A stretch of DNA of 64,000 bases, taken from NCBI RefSeq assembly GCF_015056685.1, contig NZ_SVFW01000006.1, positions 68,516 through 132,515 on the forward strand, given 5' to 3'. Positions within the stretch are counted from its first letter, which is position 1, and each line of letters starts with the position of its first letter. This document shows, one piece after another, positions 51,474-61,074 of the stretch. This DNA is from Butyrivibrio sp. (GTDB lineage: Bacteria > Bacillota > Clostridia > Lachnospirales > Lachnospiraceae). Position numbers and translations under genes: made by a program. The notes under the pieces are model-generated. The model ran no database searches, had not been told where the DNA came from, and was given only the letters and a program-made list of their open reading frames with translations.

Positions 51474-51510
51474 GCTAAGTATTGTCATTTTGTGGGCAAT
51501 ACTTAGCTTA
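51474..51510 (+). terminator. Terminator of the glycosyltransferase operon
   Basis: GCTAAGTATTG (51474-51484) pairs perfectly with CAATACTTAGC (51497-51507) around a 12-nt loop, followed by TTATTCTTT. Confidence 0.85.
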
Positions 51511-51587
51511 TTCTTTGGAATAGCCGATATATTAATAGCTATTTGTGGTAGAATATATAAGGATTTTTATGTCTTTGGAGGATTGTT

Positions 51588-52949
51588 ATGCGAATTATTA
51601 TCGTGGGCTGTGGAAATGTTGGTCAGACCCTTACTCAGCAGCTCAGTAAAGAAGGACATTATATAACCGTAATAGAAGAAAAAAGCAGTGTTGTACAAAA
51701 CGTTGTAAACAGCTATGACGTTATGGGAATTGTGGGTAACGGCGCAAGTTACTCTATCATGAAGGATGCCGGAATTGAAAAGGCAGACCTGATGGTGGCT
51801 GTAACTGATTCGGATGAGCTCAATCTTTTATGCTGCCTTATAGCTAAAAAGGCGGGTAATTGCCATACTATCGCGCGAGTACGTAACCCTGTTTATAAAA
51901 AAGAGATCAATTTTATTAAAGAAGAACTTGGCTTATCAATGGTCATCAACCCTGAAGAGGCAGCTGCAAATGAAGCTGCAAGGCTGCTAAAGCTTCCTTC
52001 AGCTACAAAGATCGAGACCTTTGCAAGAGGCAGAGCAGAGCTTATCAAGATGGTCATCAGTGAGGACTCAAGGCTCTGCGATAAGGCGCTTAAGGATATC
52101 CCGGCAGATCTTAAAAAGCAGGTTATCATCGCAGTTGTTTCAAGAGGAAAAGATATCTTTATCCCTGATGGAAACTTTATATTAAGGGCGGGAGATGAGA
52201 TTACTATCATCGGATCCAGCAGAAATACACTTAATTTCTTTAAAAAGATGGGACTTCCTACTGCAAAGGTGCACTCAACAATTATTGTAGGAGGCGGAGA
52301 AACAGGTTTCTATCTTGCGGGACAGCTTATATCCTACGGCATTAAGGTGACTATTTTTGATAAAGATTCAGAGCGCTGCAAGGAGCTTTCTGAGCTTCTT
52401 CCACAGGCGCTTGTCATAAATGGTGACGGCACTGATAAAGATATGCTTTTGGAAGAGGGAATCACCAGAGTTGAGTCTTTTGCTTCCCTTACAAATCTTG
52501 ATGAAGAAAACATAATGCTCTCAATGTATGTAAAAAACATCAATCCAAAGGCTAAGCTTATAACAAAGGTCCACAGAGTTAACTATGGTGAGATAATCGG
52601 ATCACTTGATATTGGAAGTATTATTTATCCCAAGAATATTACTGCAGAGAGAATCGTGCAGTTTGTACGAGGAATGTCGGCGTCAAAGGACAGTAACATA
52701 GAGGCGCTTTATAAGCTCAATGATGAGAGAGTTGAGGCCCTTGAATTTATAGTAAGAAGCGGAAGCCCTGTTATTGGCGTTCCTTTGTCTCAGCTTAATC
52801 TTAAGAAGGGCATTCTTATAGCTTGCATAAATCATTACGGAGAGATCATAACTCCTAGTGGAGAGAGCGTTATAAGAGACAGAGATTCGGTAATCGTAGT
52901 AACAACACGTACCGGATTAGATGATATCAACGACATACTGGAGAAGTAA
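51588..52949 (+). CDS. trkA: Trk potassium-uptake regulatory subunit TrkA
   Basis: The protein has 453 residues with the duplicated TrkA layout. A first RCK Rossmann domain opens MRIIIVGCGNVGQTL; a first TrkA-C domain ends with GDEITIIGSS; a second Rossmann domain opens STIIVGGGETGFYLA; a second TrkA-C domain ends the protein. It binds NAD(H) or ATP at the cytoplasmic face and gates the TrkH channel encoded one base after its stop. Length fits the two-domain form. GGAGG precedes the ATG. Confidence 0.95.
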   Translation: MRIIIVGCGNVGQTLTQQLSKEGHYITVIEEKSSVVQNVVNSYDVMGIVGNGASYSIMKDAGIEKADLMVAVTDSDELNLLCCLIAKKAGNCHTIARVRNPVYKKEINFIKEELGLSMVINPEEAAANEAARLLKLPSATKIETFARGRAELIKMVISEDSRLCDKALKDIPADLKKQVIIAVVSRGKDIFIPDGNFILRAGDEITIIGSSRNTLNFFKKMGLPTAKVHSTIIVGGGETGFYLAGQLISYGIKVTIFDKDSERCKELSELLPQALVINGDGTDKDMLLEEGITRVESFASLTNLDEENIMLSMYVKNINPKAKLITKVHRVNYGEIIGSLDIGSIIYPKNITAERIVQFVRGMSASKDSNIEALYKLNDERVEALEFIVRSGSPVIGVPLSQLNLKKGILIACINHYGEIITPSGESVIRDRDSVIVVTTRTGLDDINDILEK

Positions 52950-52950
52950 A

Positions 52951-54396
52951 ATGAACTATTCAATGATCAGATATATCCTGTTCAGACTTTTCAGGATCAT
53001 GGGATTTCTTTTGATGTTGCCGTTTTTTGTGGCAATCATTCACAAGGAATATGACAGCGCGGAGTCTTTCTTTTTACTGATTGTTATCACGCTTGTTGTC
53101 GGTATACTAGGCTCGATAAAAAAGCCGAAGAGTACCGTTATTTATGCTAAAGAAGGCTTTGCCATAACAGCTCTTGCCTGGATATTTATGAGTATGCTTG
53201 GAGCTGTGCCTTTTGTTATGACAGGAACTATCCCCAATTATATTGATGCCCTTTTTGAGACTATATCGGGCTTTACGACCACAGGAGGAAGTATCCTTAC
53301 CTCTGTGGATGGCATGGAATACAGCGTTCAGTTCTGGCGTACATTTACACACTGGATCGGTGGAATGGGAGTTTTGGTGTTCCTCATCGCTATTATTCCA
53401 ATGGTTGATGGCTACAGTATGCACCTCATGAGGGCAGAGAGCCCGGGACCGGTTGTTGGTAAGATTGTTCCAAAGGTAAAAGATACAGCGAAGATCCTTT
53501 ACCAGATATATATCGCTATTACTCTTTTGGAGATCATCTGCCTTATTATTACTGGAATGCCTATATACGATGCGGTTACTATTACCTTTTCCACTGTAGG
53601 AACCGGTGGGTTTTCTGTTAATGATGCAGGTATTGGTGGATATTCAATCGCAAGCCAGGCGGTTATCACTGTATTCATGGCACTTTGCGGTGTTAACTTT
53701 ACCGTTTATTATTTCCTGATCAACAGAAAGCCAAAAGAGGCTTTTGCTGTAGATGAAGTTAAGTACTATTTTGCGACTATGCTCATAGCTGCGTGCCTTA
53801 TCTCAATAAATGTATACAGAGCAGGGATTATTACCGACTTAAGACTTTCCTTCCATCACTCTCTGTTTACAGTATCATCAATTATGACAACTACAGGTTT
53901 TGGAACAATGGATTTCGATAAGTGGCCAATGTTTTCCAAAATGATCCTTTGTTTGTTATCTCTTGTAGGAGCCTGCGCTGGTTCAACAGGTGGTGGATTT
54001 AAGTTTTCAAGAGCAATAATCGTCATAAGAAACGCCAGAAACGAACTTAACTACCTTGTCCATCCAAAGGCTGTAAAAAGAGTATATATGGATGGTCATA
54101 CTGTGGAGGGTACCACTGTAAAATCAGTTTCAGCTTATTTGGGTCTTTATGTAGTTACTTTCATGATTTCCTGCATATTGGTGGCTCTTGATAATTTTGA
54201 TTTCCAGACCACAGTTACATCGGTGGCAGCAACCATGAATAACATTGGCCCCGGACTTGGAATGGTTGGCCCTATGGGCAATTATTCAGAGTTTTCACCT
54301 CTTGCCAAAATTGTATTGATGTTTGACATGCTTGCAGGAAGACTTGAGCTACTTCCTATACTCATATTCATAAAGCCTAAAACCTGGAAGAAATGA
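52951..54396 (+). CDS. trkH: Trk potassium-uptake membrane subunit TrkH
   Basis: The ATG at 52951 lies directly after the trkA stop with GGAGAAG from the trkA end as ribosome site, so translation is coupled. A frame extension to 52921 overlaps trkA and is rejected. The 481-residue protein has the four pore-helix repeats of K+ channels: SGFTTTGGS, FSTVGTGGFS, SIMTTTGFGTMD and AATMNNIGPG. The sequence GACAGSTGGGFKFSR between repeats 3 and 4 is typical. It forms the potassium uptake channel with TrkA. Confidence 0.95.
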   Translation: MNYSMIRYILFRLFRIMGFLLMLPFFVAIIHKEYDSAESFFLLIVITLVVGILGSIKKPKSTVIYAKEGFAITALAWIFMSMLGAVPFVMTGTIPNYIDALFETISGFTTTGGSILTSVDGMEYSVQFWRTFTHWIGGMGVLVFLIAIIPMVDGYSMHLMRAESPGPVVGKIVPKVKDTAKILYQIYIAITLLEIICLIITGMPIYDAVTITFSTVGTGGFSVNDAGIGGYSIASQAVITVFMALCGVNFTVYYFLINRKPKEAFAVDEVKYYFATMLIAACLISINVYRAGIITDLRLSFHHSLFTVSSIMTTTGFGTMDFDKWPMFSKMILCLLSLVGACAGSTGGGFKFSRAIIVIRNARNELNYLVHPKAVKRVYMDGHTVEGTTVKSVSAYLGLYVVTFMISCILVALDNFDFQTTVTSVAATMNNIGPGLGMVGPMGNYSEFSPLAKIVLMFDMLAGRLELLPILIFIKPKTWKK

Positions 54397-54500
54397 AATA
54401 ATTATTAAATTTCTATAAACAAGCTCTTGAAAATTGTGTCCAAAATGTGATAGACTCTAGTAGTATTTGTGGATAGAAATGAATTAATAGGTGGGTTGAA

Positions 54501-55022
54501 ATGACAAAAACAAGGAGAACAATGCTTATTGTTCTTGGCGCATTTCTCTTGGGAATATCGGTACTTGCTGGTGCTATAGTGCTATTTAGTACTGCAAGTG
54601 AAGCCAATATGGACATTACTCGTAGTATTTATGAGAGTTCTCATGAGACATCGAATAAGAGCGAACATATTAGGCTCTCACAGAGAGTGACGGTTAAGAC
54701 TGGCGAGGGAACACTTCCATTTAGTGGAACAATAACCAAGTCACAAGATGCTTTTTATCCGGGAACTTACAAGATAGTTTTTAGTAACAATGCTATTTTG
54801 ACTGACACAGCAACTATAGAGGTTAAGTTCCAGGTAAAAGAGGGAGAGACTGTATATATTCTTACAGGCAATAAGGACGGCGGATATACACAGTACGCTG
54901 AGGTTGTAGCTTCAAAGCCTGACTGTGTTGAGTTCCAGACCAACATATTACAGAATTATACAATTTCAACTACAAATATTTGTGGTGCTCAGGAGGCTAT
55001 GGCTAGTCTCGTAGGCAACTGA
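54501..55022 (+). CDS. Exported protein of unknown function
   Basis: This 173-residue protein has an N-terminal anchor (LIVLGAFLLGISVLAGAIVL) and an exported beta-rich domain with RVTVKTGEGTLPFSGTITKS, YKIVFSNNAILTDTATIEVK and EGETVYILTGNKDGGY. I do not recognise it. The start at 54501 has AGGTGGG upstream. Its stop abuts the convergent TraX-like gene with no gap. A short Ig-like fold is possible, judging from the strand pattern only. Confidence 0.75.
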   Translation: MTKTRRTMLIVLGAFLLGISVLAGAIVLFSTASEANMDITRSIYESSHETSNKSEHIRLSQRVTVKTGEGTLPFSGTITKSQDAFYPGTYKIVFSNNAILTDTATIEVKFQVKEGETVYILTGNKDGGYTQYAEVVASKPDCVEFQTNILQNYTISTTNICGAQEAMASLVGN

Positions 55023-55799
55023 TCATATTTTGTAAATTGCATAGCGAATCGCATATAACAATAGTAAATGTGCGGGGTAGAAGATATAGAAGAGATATTT
55101 GAGCTTTCCTAAATCTTTGCCCCGCTTTTTGTTATAGAAAAACAGGAGAATAAAGCCCGGAAAAGCCTTGAATTCATTAGGTATTCCACAGAGTGTGATA
55201 TAGGAAGCAAGAAGGCTTACAGCTTCATAGAAATGAAAGAAGTAAAATATAAGTATTACACCTATTCCAAATTCGCGATAGTCACAGTTAATAACATGCG
55301 CCGTGTAGGCGCCAACGGCTATAACAAGGGCGCTGGCAGGATAGAATGCAATACGGGATATCTTTTTATCTGACATAGATAATTCTTTTCTAAAGAAGTC
55401 TACAGCCCATATAACGAGAAGACCGATAAAAAGAGAAAACATGACATTTGAGCTGTACATGAAATCACCTTCAGTCTTATTAAATGCCAGATCATAGGGA
55501 TATTCTGAAATAATAGCAAAAATAAACAGACTAAGAGCGTATCTTAGTCTGTTTTTAGTGTGATAAAAACCTTCAACCAGTAGAAAAGCAAATACCGGAA
55601 AGGCACTGCGACCTATAAATCGCATAGCCTTGTAAAACATGTTCAGCTTCTCAAATTCAAATATATCTTTCTGAACTCCGGCCTGAAATACCGGAAGAAT
55701 GATTGCTGCGCCGATATGGTCTATAAGCATGCATATGCATGCTATTAATTTAAGTGTATTGCCATTAAGTTTGCGGTATTTGTCTATATTGAAAGTCAT
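55023..55799 (-). CDS. TraX-like membrane protein
   Basis: This 258-residue multi-span protein begins NGNTLKLIACICMLIDHIGA and continues FIGRSAFPVFAFLLVEGFYHT and ISEYPYDLAFN, the TraX pattern. TraX acetylates F pilin in plasmids. Chromosomal homologues in Firmicutes are of unknown role and are likely membrane O-acyltransferases. It is 6 bp downstream of the DUF3048 gene in the same operon, so it probably modifies an envelope component. No conjugation genes are nearby. Confidence 0.88.
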   Translation of the reverse strand: MTFNIDKYRKLNGNTLKLIACICMLIDHIGAAIILPVFQAGVQKDIFEFEKLNMFYKAMRFIGRSAFPVFAFLLVEGFYHTKNRLRYALSLFIFAIISEYPYDLAFNKTEGDFMYSSNVMFSLFIGLLVIWAVDFFRKELSMSDKKISRIAFYPASALVIAVGAYTAHVINCDYREFGIGVILIFYFFHFYEAVSLLASYITLCGIPNEFKAFPGFILLFFYNKKRGKDLGKLKYLFYIFYPAHLLLLYAIRYAIYKI

Positions 55800-55805
55800 A
55801 TTGTT

Positions 55806-56951
55806 TTATTCGAAGATAATTTTTTCCCAGGTGTCATCAGGAACAAGTGCAATGTATGTTTTACCATTGTTGATCTCAAGCTCATCGCCGTTTTCGTCAT
55901 AGTACTTTGTTACATCAGTGTATCCTGATTTAACCCATGTGACGTCCTTAGCAACGCCGTTTGTGAGGTACCAGGCGTATTCACCGGCGCCAACACAGTT
56001 GTAGATCAGATATCCTTCATCATCAAGCTGTGTGAAGCTGCATTTCTGAAGAATAACATTCTTGAATGAAAGAACTTCGCCGCTGTCGGCATCTTCATGA
56101 GGCTCGCCGTATTCAGAATACTCATAAAGTCCTGTTTCAGGATTATAAGTAAGTGTTGAACTGTTATGAGGGAAAGGAAGAGATACCTTGTTAGCAGTGT
56201 AGGATCTGTCATATTTCTCATCAAGATTTATCTCACTGCCATAGTCTGTAAAATTAAAGTGGCTTCCTTCATTAGCAAATTCGTTATAGGTTTCTGAAAT
56301 GTTTGCCTTAGGTATTTCTCTTTCAAGATCGCCAGAAACGATGTACTCAGTAAACTCTTTGTCTTTACCGTTATTGATTCTGGAGAAAAGACCTGAAATA
56401 TGGTCTTTAGCCCAATCCATGGCAAAATAAGCATCGTTATGGACAGGACCACCATCGTGACAGAGAATAGCGTTCCACTCTGAAGCTAAGATGATGTTTG
56501 TAGGTCTGGTGCTACGAATACTACCAAACTGTTCAAGTGACTTCCAGTCTTTTACAACACACATAAGACGTGTAATGCGGTCATTGGCAGTGCTGTTCAT
56601 CATTTCGTATACAACGTCAGCCTTAGTTGTTTCATAATGTGGAAGAGCCTTGATCTCATTATCTACCATAACTGCGATAGGACGCTGATCCTTGATGTCT
56701 TCGCTTATTGGCTCACCTGTGAGCTCACTGAAATACATTCCCTCAGGGAGAACGTAAGGTTCGTCAGAATTCGCAACTGCCTCTGCTGTCGTAGCTTCTG
56801 CGCTTGAATCATTTTTTTCTACTGCTTCATAAGAAACATCACCTGAGGAAGTGTCCTCTGTGTCAGTTGATGAACATGCAGCTACTGAAAGCACAGTAAC
56901 AGCACACATTATGGAAGCGATAGCTTTTTTGGCATATCTATTAATGTACAT
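55806..56951 (-). CDS. DUF3048 (YerB-like) lipoprotein
   Basis: This 381-residue protein has a lipoprotein signal with VLSVAACSS and a Ser/Asp/Glu-rich linker. The DUF3048 body has RPIAVMVDNEIKALPHY, ADVVYEMMNSTANDRITRLM and EQFGSIRSTRPTNIILASEW with HDGGPVHND, and ends in VKSGYTDVTKYYDENGDELE. The ATG at 56951 has AAGGAGA nine bases upstream; the TTG at 56957 is not needed. DUF3048 proteins are widespread in Firmicutes; their role is unsettled. It is the first gene of a two-gene minus-strand operon. Confidence 0.9.
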   Translation of the reverse strand: MYINRYAKKAIASIMCAVTVLSVAACSSTDTEDTSSGDVSYEAVEKNDSSAEATTAEAVANSDEPYVLPEGMYFSELTGEPISEDIKDQRPIAVMVDNEIKALPHYETTKADVVYEMMNSTANDRITRLMCVVKDWKSLEQFGSIRSTRPTNIILASEWNAILCHDGGPVHNDAYFAMDWAKDHISGLFSRINNGKDKEFTEYIVSGDLEREIPKANISETYNEFANEGSHFNFTDYGSEINLDEKYDRSYTANKVSLPFPHNSSTLTYNPETGLYEYSEYGEPHEDADSGEVLSFKNVILQKCSFTQLDDEGYLIYNCVGAGEYAWYLTNGVAKDVTWVKSGYTDVTKYYDENGDELEINNGKTYIALVPDDTWEKIIFE

Positions 56952-57087
56952 TTCCAAAGTCTCCTTAAAATAAAGTCAATCTATATTGTATCAAATTTAT
57001 GAAAATATTTCCAATAGTGTCAAAGAAACAACAAAGTGCCGTGTGAAACCGAAAGTATGTTATACTGATAAAAACGAGGTATTGCAG

Positions 57088-58692
57088 ATGAAACTTATGT
57101 TTATTGGTGCTGATCATGAGGTGACGGGAAGCTGTCATTATCTTGAGGCAGCAGGTAAAAAGATACTTGTGGATTACGGAATGGAACAGGGCAAGGACTA
57201 TTTTGAGAATGTTTCACTTCCGGTAAGTGCGCCTGAAATTGATTATGTTTTTCTGACCCATGCCCATGTGGATCATTCCGGAAATCTTCCGCTTTTATAT
57301 TCAAAGGGCTTTAGGGGAAAGATTTTTTCCACTGTAGCTACAGCATCTTTGTGTAATATAATGCTCAGAGACTGTGCGCATATCCAGATGCAGGAAGCTG
57401 AGTGGAGGAACAGAAAGGCCAAAAGAAACAAGGACATATCTGAGATGGAACCGGCATATACCATGGAAGATGCTGAGAAAACCATAAAGAGCTTTGTGCC
57501 CTGCAGATATGATGAAGAGGTTGAGATCTGCGAAGGCATTAAGATCAGGTTTACCGATATAGGACATCTGCTTGGATCGTCCAGCATTGAGGTGTGGATT
57601 CAGGAAAAAAATGTATCTAATAAGATTGTTTTTTCCGGGGACATTGGAAATAAGGACCAGCCGCTTATTAGGGATCCACAAAAAACTGATGCGGCAGATT
57701 ACGTGGTTATGGAGTCCACTTATGGTGACAGACTTCATACTACTGACAGGCCTGACTATATTAAAGCCCTGACAGAAATTCTTGAAAGAACTTTTTCAAG
57801 AGGTGGCAATGTTGTCATACCTTCTTTTGCTGTGGGCAGAACTCAGGAAATGCTGTATTTTATCAGAAAGATAAAAAAGGAAGGACTTGTAAAGTCAAAC
57901 CCGAATTTCCAGGTGTTTGTGGACAGTCCTCTTGCTGTTGAGGCCACAGAGATATTCAATGACAATCAGATGGAGTGCTATGATGAGGAAGCCATGGAGC
58001 TTGTGAAAAAGAGGATAAATCCTATCACATTCCCTGGACTTAATCTTGCGATCACCACCGAGGAATCAAGAGCAATAAACGAGGACCCAGAGCCAAAGGT
58101 CATCATTTCTGCTTCCGGAATGTGTGAGGCAGGACGAATAAGGCATCATTTAAAGCACAATCTCTGGAGACCAGAGTGCACGATACTATTTGTTGGATAT
58201 CAGTCGATAGGAACAACAGGACGTGCTATAGTAGATGGAGCCGAGCAGGTAAAGCTCTTTGGAGAGACAATTGATGTAAAGGCAGATATCTGTAAGCTTG
58301 AAGGCTTGTCAGGACACGCAGACAAAAATGGACTTATTGAGTGGATAAATGGCTTCACTGTGCAGAGACCTAAAAAAGTCTTTGTGGTTCATGGTGAGGA
58401 CAGTGTATGCAGCTCTTTTGCCGAGTGTCTGAGAAATGAATACGGATTCGATGCTATGGCGCCTTACAGCGGCACGGAAGTTGATCTTATATCAGGAGTT
58501 GTTCTGAAGGAAGGAATGCCTATTCCTGTAAAGAGAAAAGAATCAACGCTTGTTTCGGATGTTTATGCAAGGCTTAAAGCTGCCGGTGCAAGACTTATGG
58601 GCATAATCGCAAAAAGCGAGGGGATAAGCAATAAAGACAAAGCTAAATTTGCAGATCAGATAAACTCACTTTGTGACAAGTGGAGCAAGTAA
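57088..58692 (+). CDS. Beta-CASP metallo-beta-lactamase RNase-like protein
   Basis: The ATG at 57088 follows GAGG; the longer frame from 56986 is rejected for lack of a ribosome site. The 534-residue protein begins MKLMFIGADHEVTGSCHYLE. It has the metal motif HAHVDHSG, the beta-CASP sequences ESTYGDRLH and PSFAVGRTQEML, ASGMCEAGRIRHHL and the late GLSGHADKNGL and VHGE. This is the RNA-specificity type of MBL fold, related to CPSF/YSH1-like exo- and endonucleases. It would process RNA in the cytoplasm. It starts the group followed by thyA after 22 bp. Confidence 0.9.
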   Translation: MKLMFIGADHEVTGSCHYLEAAGKKILVDYGMEQGKDYFENVSLPVSAPEIDYVFLTHAHVDHSGNLPLLYSKGFRGKIFSTVATASLCNIMLRDCAHIQMQEAEWRNRKAKRNKDISEMEPAYTMEDAEKTIKSFVPCRYDEEVEICEGIKIRFTDIGHLLGSSSIEVWIQEKNVSNKIVFSGDIGNKDQPLIRDPQKTDAADYVVMESTYGDRLHTTDRPDYIKALTEILERTFSRGGNVVIPSFAVGRTQEMLYFIRKIKKEGLVKSNPNFQVFVDSPLAVEATEIFNDNQMECYDEEAMELVKKRINPITFPGLNLAITTEESRAINEDPEPKVIISASGMCEAGRIRHHLKHNLWRPECTILFVGYQSIGTTGRAIVDGAEQVKLFGETIDVKADICKLEGLSGHADKNGLIEWINGFTVQRPKKVFVVHGEDSVCSSFAECLRNEYGFDAMAPYSGTEVDLISGVVLKEGMPIPVKRKESTLVSDVYARLKAAGARLMGIIAKSEGISNKDKAKFADQINSLCDKWSK

Positions 58693-58714
58693 GAGTTTAT
58701 AGTAGGAGGAAAGT

Positions 58715-59566
58715 ATGAGCAGAGCTGACGAGATCTTTATAAATATGTGTAAAGATATATTGGAAAATGGAACTTCAACAGAGGGAGAAAAGGTAAGACC
58801 ACACTGGCCGGACGGAACACCAGCTTATACCATAAAGAAATTCGGTGTGGTCAACAGATATGATCTTTCAAAGGAATTCCCAATCATGACCCTTAGAAAG
58901 ACAGCGCTTAAGAGTGCGACAGATGAGATTTTATGGATATACCAGAAAAAGAGTAACAACATAAATGACCTTAACAGCCATATTTGGGATGAGTGGGCTG
59001 ATGAGACAGGTTCGATTGGAAAAGCATACGGCTATCAGATTGGACAAAAGAGCATTTATAAAGAGGGCGAGTTTGATCAGATGGACAGGGTTATCTATGA
59101 CCTGAAAAATAACCCATTCAGCCGCAGGATCATGACTAATACTTATGTATTTTCTGATCTTCATGAAATGAACCTTTATCCTTGTGCTTACAGTGTGACT
59201 TACAATGTAACACAGAAAAAAGGTGAGGACAGACTTACACTCAATGCGATCCTCAACCAGAGATCACAGGATGTTCTGGCAGCCAATAACTGGAATGTGG
59301 TTCAGTATGCAGTTCTTGTTCACATGATCGCACAGGTTTGTGATATGAACGTAGGTGAGCTGGTACACGTTATTGCAGATGCTCACATCTATGACCGCCA
59401 CGTGCCGCTTATCAAGGAGCTTATTGAGAGAAAGCCTCTGCCAGCTCCAAAATTCAAACTCAACCCTGATGTAAAAGACTTCTATGAGTTTACAAGGAAT
59501 GATGTATCTCTCGAAGGCTATGAAGTAGCCGGCGACCAGATAAAAGATATTCCGATAGCCATATAA
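58715..59566 (+). CDS. thyA: Thymidylate synthase, divergent ThyA
   Basis: The protein has 283 residues. The catalytic Cys lies in MNLYPCAYSVTYNV, where typical ThyA has PCH; the His is Ala here. LNQRSQDVLAANNWNVVQYA replaces the usual QRSxDxxLGxPFN. ELVHVIADAHIYDRHV keeps the folate- and dUMP-site His/Asp/Tyr. ThyA makes dTMP from dUMP with methylene-tetrahydrofolate. The immediately downstream folA regenerates tetrahydrofolate, which supports the assignment. It is a divergent clade rather than the Escherichia coli type. Confidence 0.93.
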   Translation: MSRADEIFINMCKDILENGTSTEGEKVRPHWPDGTPAYTIKKFGVVNRYDLSKEFPIMTLRKTALKSATDEILWIYQKKSNNINDLNSHIWDEWADETGSIGKAYGYQIGQKSIYKEGEFDQMDRVIYDLKNNPFSRRIMTNTYVFSDLHEMNLYPCAYSVTYNVTQKKGEDRLTLNAILNQRSQDVLAANNWNVVQYAVLVHMIAQVCDMNVGELVHVIADAHIYDRHVPLIKELIERKPLPAPKFKLNPDVKDFYEFTRNDVSLEGYEVAGDQIKDIPIAI

Positions 59567-59587
59567 TACACAACATTTGGAGGACAT

Positions 59588-60076
59588 ATGAAAGCAATAG
59601 TAGCAGTAGACAGCAATTGGGCAATTGGACACAAGGGGAAGCTCCTTGTCAGTATTCCTGCCGATCAGAAGAATTTCAGAAAGCTCACAACAGGAAATAC
59701 TATAGTTTACGGAAGAAAGACCCTTGAGACTTTTCCACAGCAGGTGGTCCTTCCAAACAGAAGGAATATAATCCTTTCAACAAGAGAGGACTATACAGTA
59801 AAAAATGCAGAGGTAGCTCACAGCAAAGAAGAGCTTCTGGAGCTTGTTAAAGATATTGATACAGACAGTGTTTTTATTATTGGCGGATCAAGCGTCTATA
59901 ACGAGTTTATCGATGAATGCGATACTGCAATAGTTACTTTTATCGACAAGGAATATCAGGCTGATTCTTACTTCCCTAATCTTGATAAGGATCCGAACTG
60001 GGAACTTGTAGATGAGAGCGATGAGCAGGTTTATTTTGATATAACTTACACATATAGGACATACAAGCGCAAATAA
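59588..60076 (+). CDS. folA: Dihydrofolate reductase
   Basis: The protein has 162 residues. The start MKAIVAVDSNWAIGHKGKLL gives the N-terminal strand and the substrate loop. The NADPH-binding GNTIVYGRKTLETFP and VFIIGGSSVYNEFI follow in order. It reduces dihydrofolate to tetrahydrofolate and pairs with ThyA, whose gene ends 21 bp upstream. TGGAGG precedes the ATG. All family landmarks are present. Confidence 0.95.
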   Translation: MKAIVAVDSNWAIGHKGKLLVSIPADQKNFRKLTTGNTIVYGRKTLETFPQQVVLPNRRNIILSTREDYTVKNAEVAHSKEELLELVKDIDTDSVFIIGGSSVYNEFIDECDTAIVTFIDKEYQADSYFPNLDKDPNWELVDESDEQVYFDITYTYRTYKRK

Positions 60077-60099
60077 AAAAGCGGGGTTGTATTTCAATT

Positions 60100-61008
60100 A
60101 TGGATAAAAAAAGAGCATTGATTCTTATAAATAAGACATCAGGAACAGGAAGAGCAGCCAGCGAGACTTTGGAAATAGCGACAGCTCTTGCACAGAAGGG
60201 GTATGAACCAATAGTTTACCCTATTCTTCCGGGGAGCAATCTGACATCAGAGGAGATAATACCTCAGTATGATGGGAAAGTGGATATGATCATGTGCAGT
60301 GGCGGAGATGGAACGCTGAATCATGTTATGAACGCCATTATGCACATGAAGAAAAAGCCACTTCTTTCCTATGTTCCATCTGGAAGCACCAATGATTTTG
60401 CCAAGGGACTGGGAATTCCTTCTTCAAAGGCAAAAGCTATAGAGGTAGTTTCCAAAGGGATGCCTTATACCTATGATGTTGGAAGAATGAACGACAAGTA
60501 TTTTAATTACGTGGCTGCATTTGGTGCATTTTCAAAGGTTAGCTATGCTACAGATCAGGATCTGAAAAACGTATTGGGCTACGCTGCCTATGTTATCAGT
60601 GCAATAGCAGAACTTCCTCAGAATATAGGTTACAGCTGCCATATGAAGATTGAAGCGGATGATCTGTATGAAGAGGGAGATTTTATTTTTGGTGCAGTAA
60701 GTAATTCTGCTTCAGTTGCCGGAATGACTCTTTTTGCAGACAGCGATATAAAGCAGGATGATGGCTTTATGGAGCTTCTTTTAATAAAGGCACCCAAGAA
60801 TCTGGCTGAATTCAATGCGGTAATAGCTGCACTTGCCACAAAAGAACCCGACAATCCATATATTATTTACAAGCAGGTAAAAAGCGCAAAGTTCGTTTCC
60901 GATGATGAAACAGAATGGACGCTGGACGGAGAATTTGGCGGAGCATTCAAAGAAACTGAGATAGAAGTTGTTGAAAAGGCAATAACCATTCTTGTCGGAA
61001 AAAAATAG
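60100..61008 (+). CDS. YegS/DagK-type lipid kinase
   Basis: This 302-residue protein has the diacylglycerol-kinase catalytic fold: ALILINKTSGTGRA, SGGDGTLNHVMNAI (ATP binding), PSGSTNDFAKGLGIP and the C-terminal DDETEWTLDGEFGG. These kinases phosphorylate diacylglycerol, undecaprenol or related lipids. It is 23 bp after folA and probably co-transcribed with thyA-folA. AGCGGGG lies before the ATG. Substrate is not determined. Confidence 0.92.
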   Translation: MDKKRALILINKTSGTGRAASETLEIATALAQKGYEPIVYPILPGSNLTSEEIIPQYDGKVDMIMCSGGDGTLNHVMNAIMHMKKKPLLSYVPSGSTNDFAKGLGIPSSKAKAIEVVSKGMPYTYDVGRMNDKYFNYVAAFGAFSKVSYATDQDLKNVLGYAAYVISAIAELPQNIGYSCHMKIEADDLYEEGDFIFGAVSNSASVAGMTLFADSDIKQDDGFMELLLIKAPKNLAEFNAVIAALATKEPDNPYIIYKQVKSAKFVSDDETEWTLDGEFGGAFKETEIEVVEKAITILVGKK

Positions 61009-61074
61009 TATTGACGAAAACGTTTAAGTAAGTCAATATCATTAGTAAAAAATAATTATATTTGAGGTTAGGTT

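Noticed and set aside
51511..51587. Cyclic-di-AMP riboswitch before trkA
   Set aside because: The gap between the upstream terminator and the start codon is too short for the ydaO fold and shows none of its conserved sequences.
55023..55799. Conjugative element suggested by the TraX-like gene
   Set aside because: No relaxase, type IV secretion or plasmid replication gene is nearby; chromosomal TraX-like genes are common in Firmicutes.
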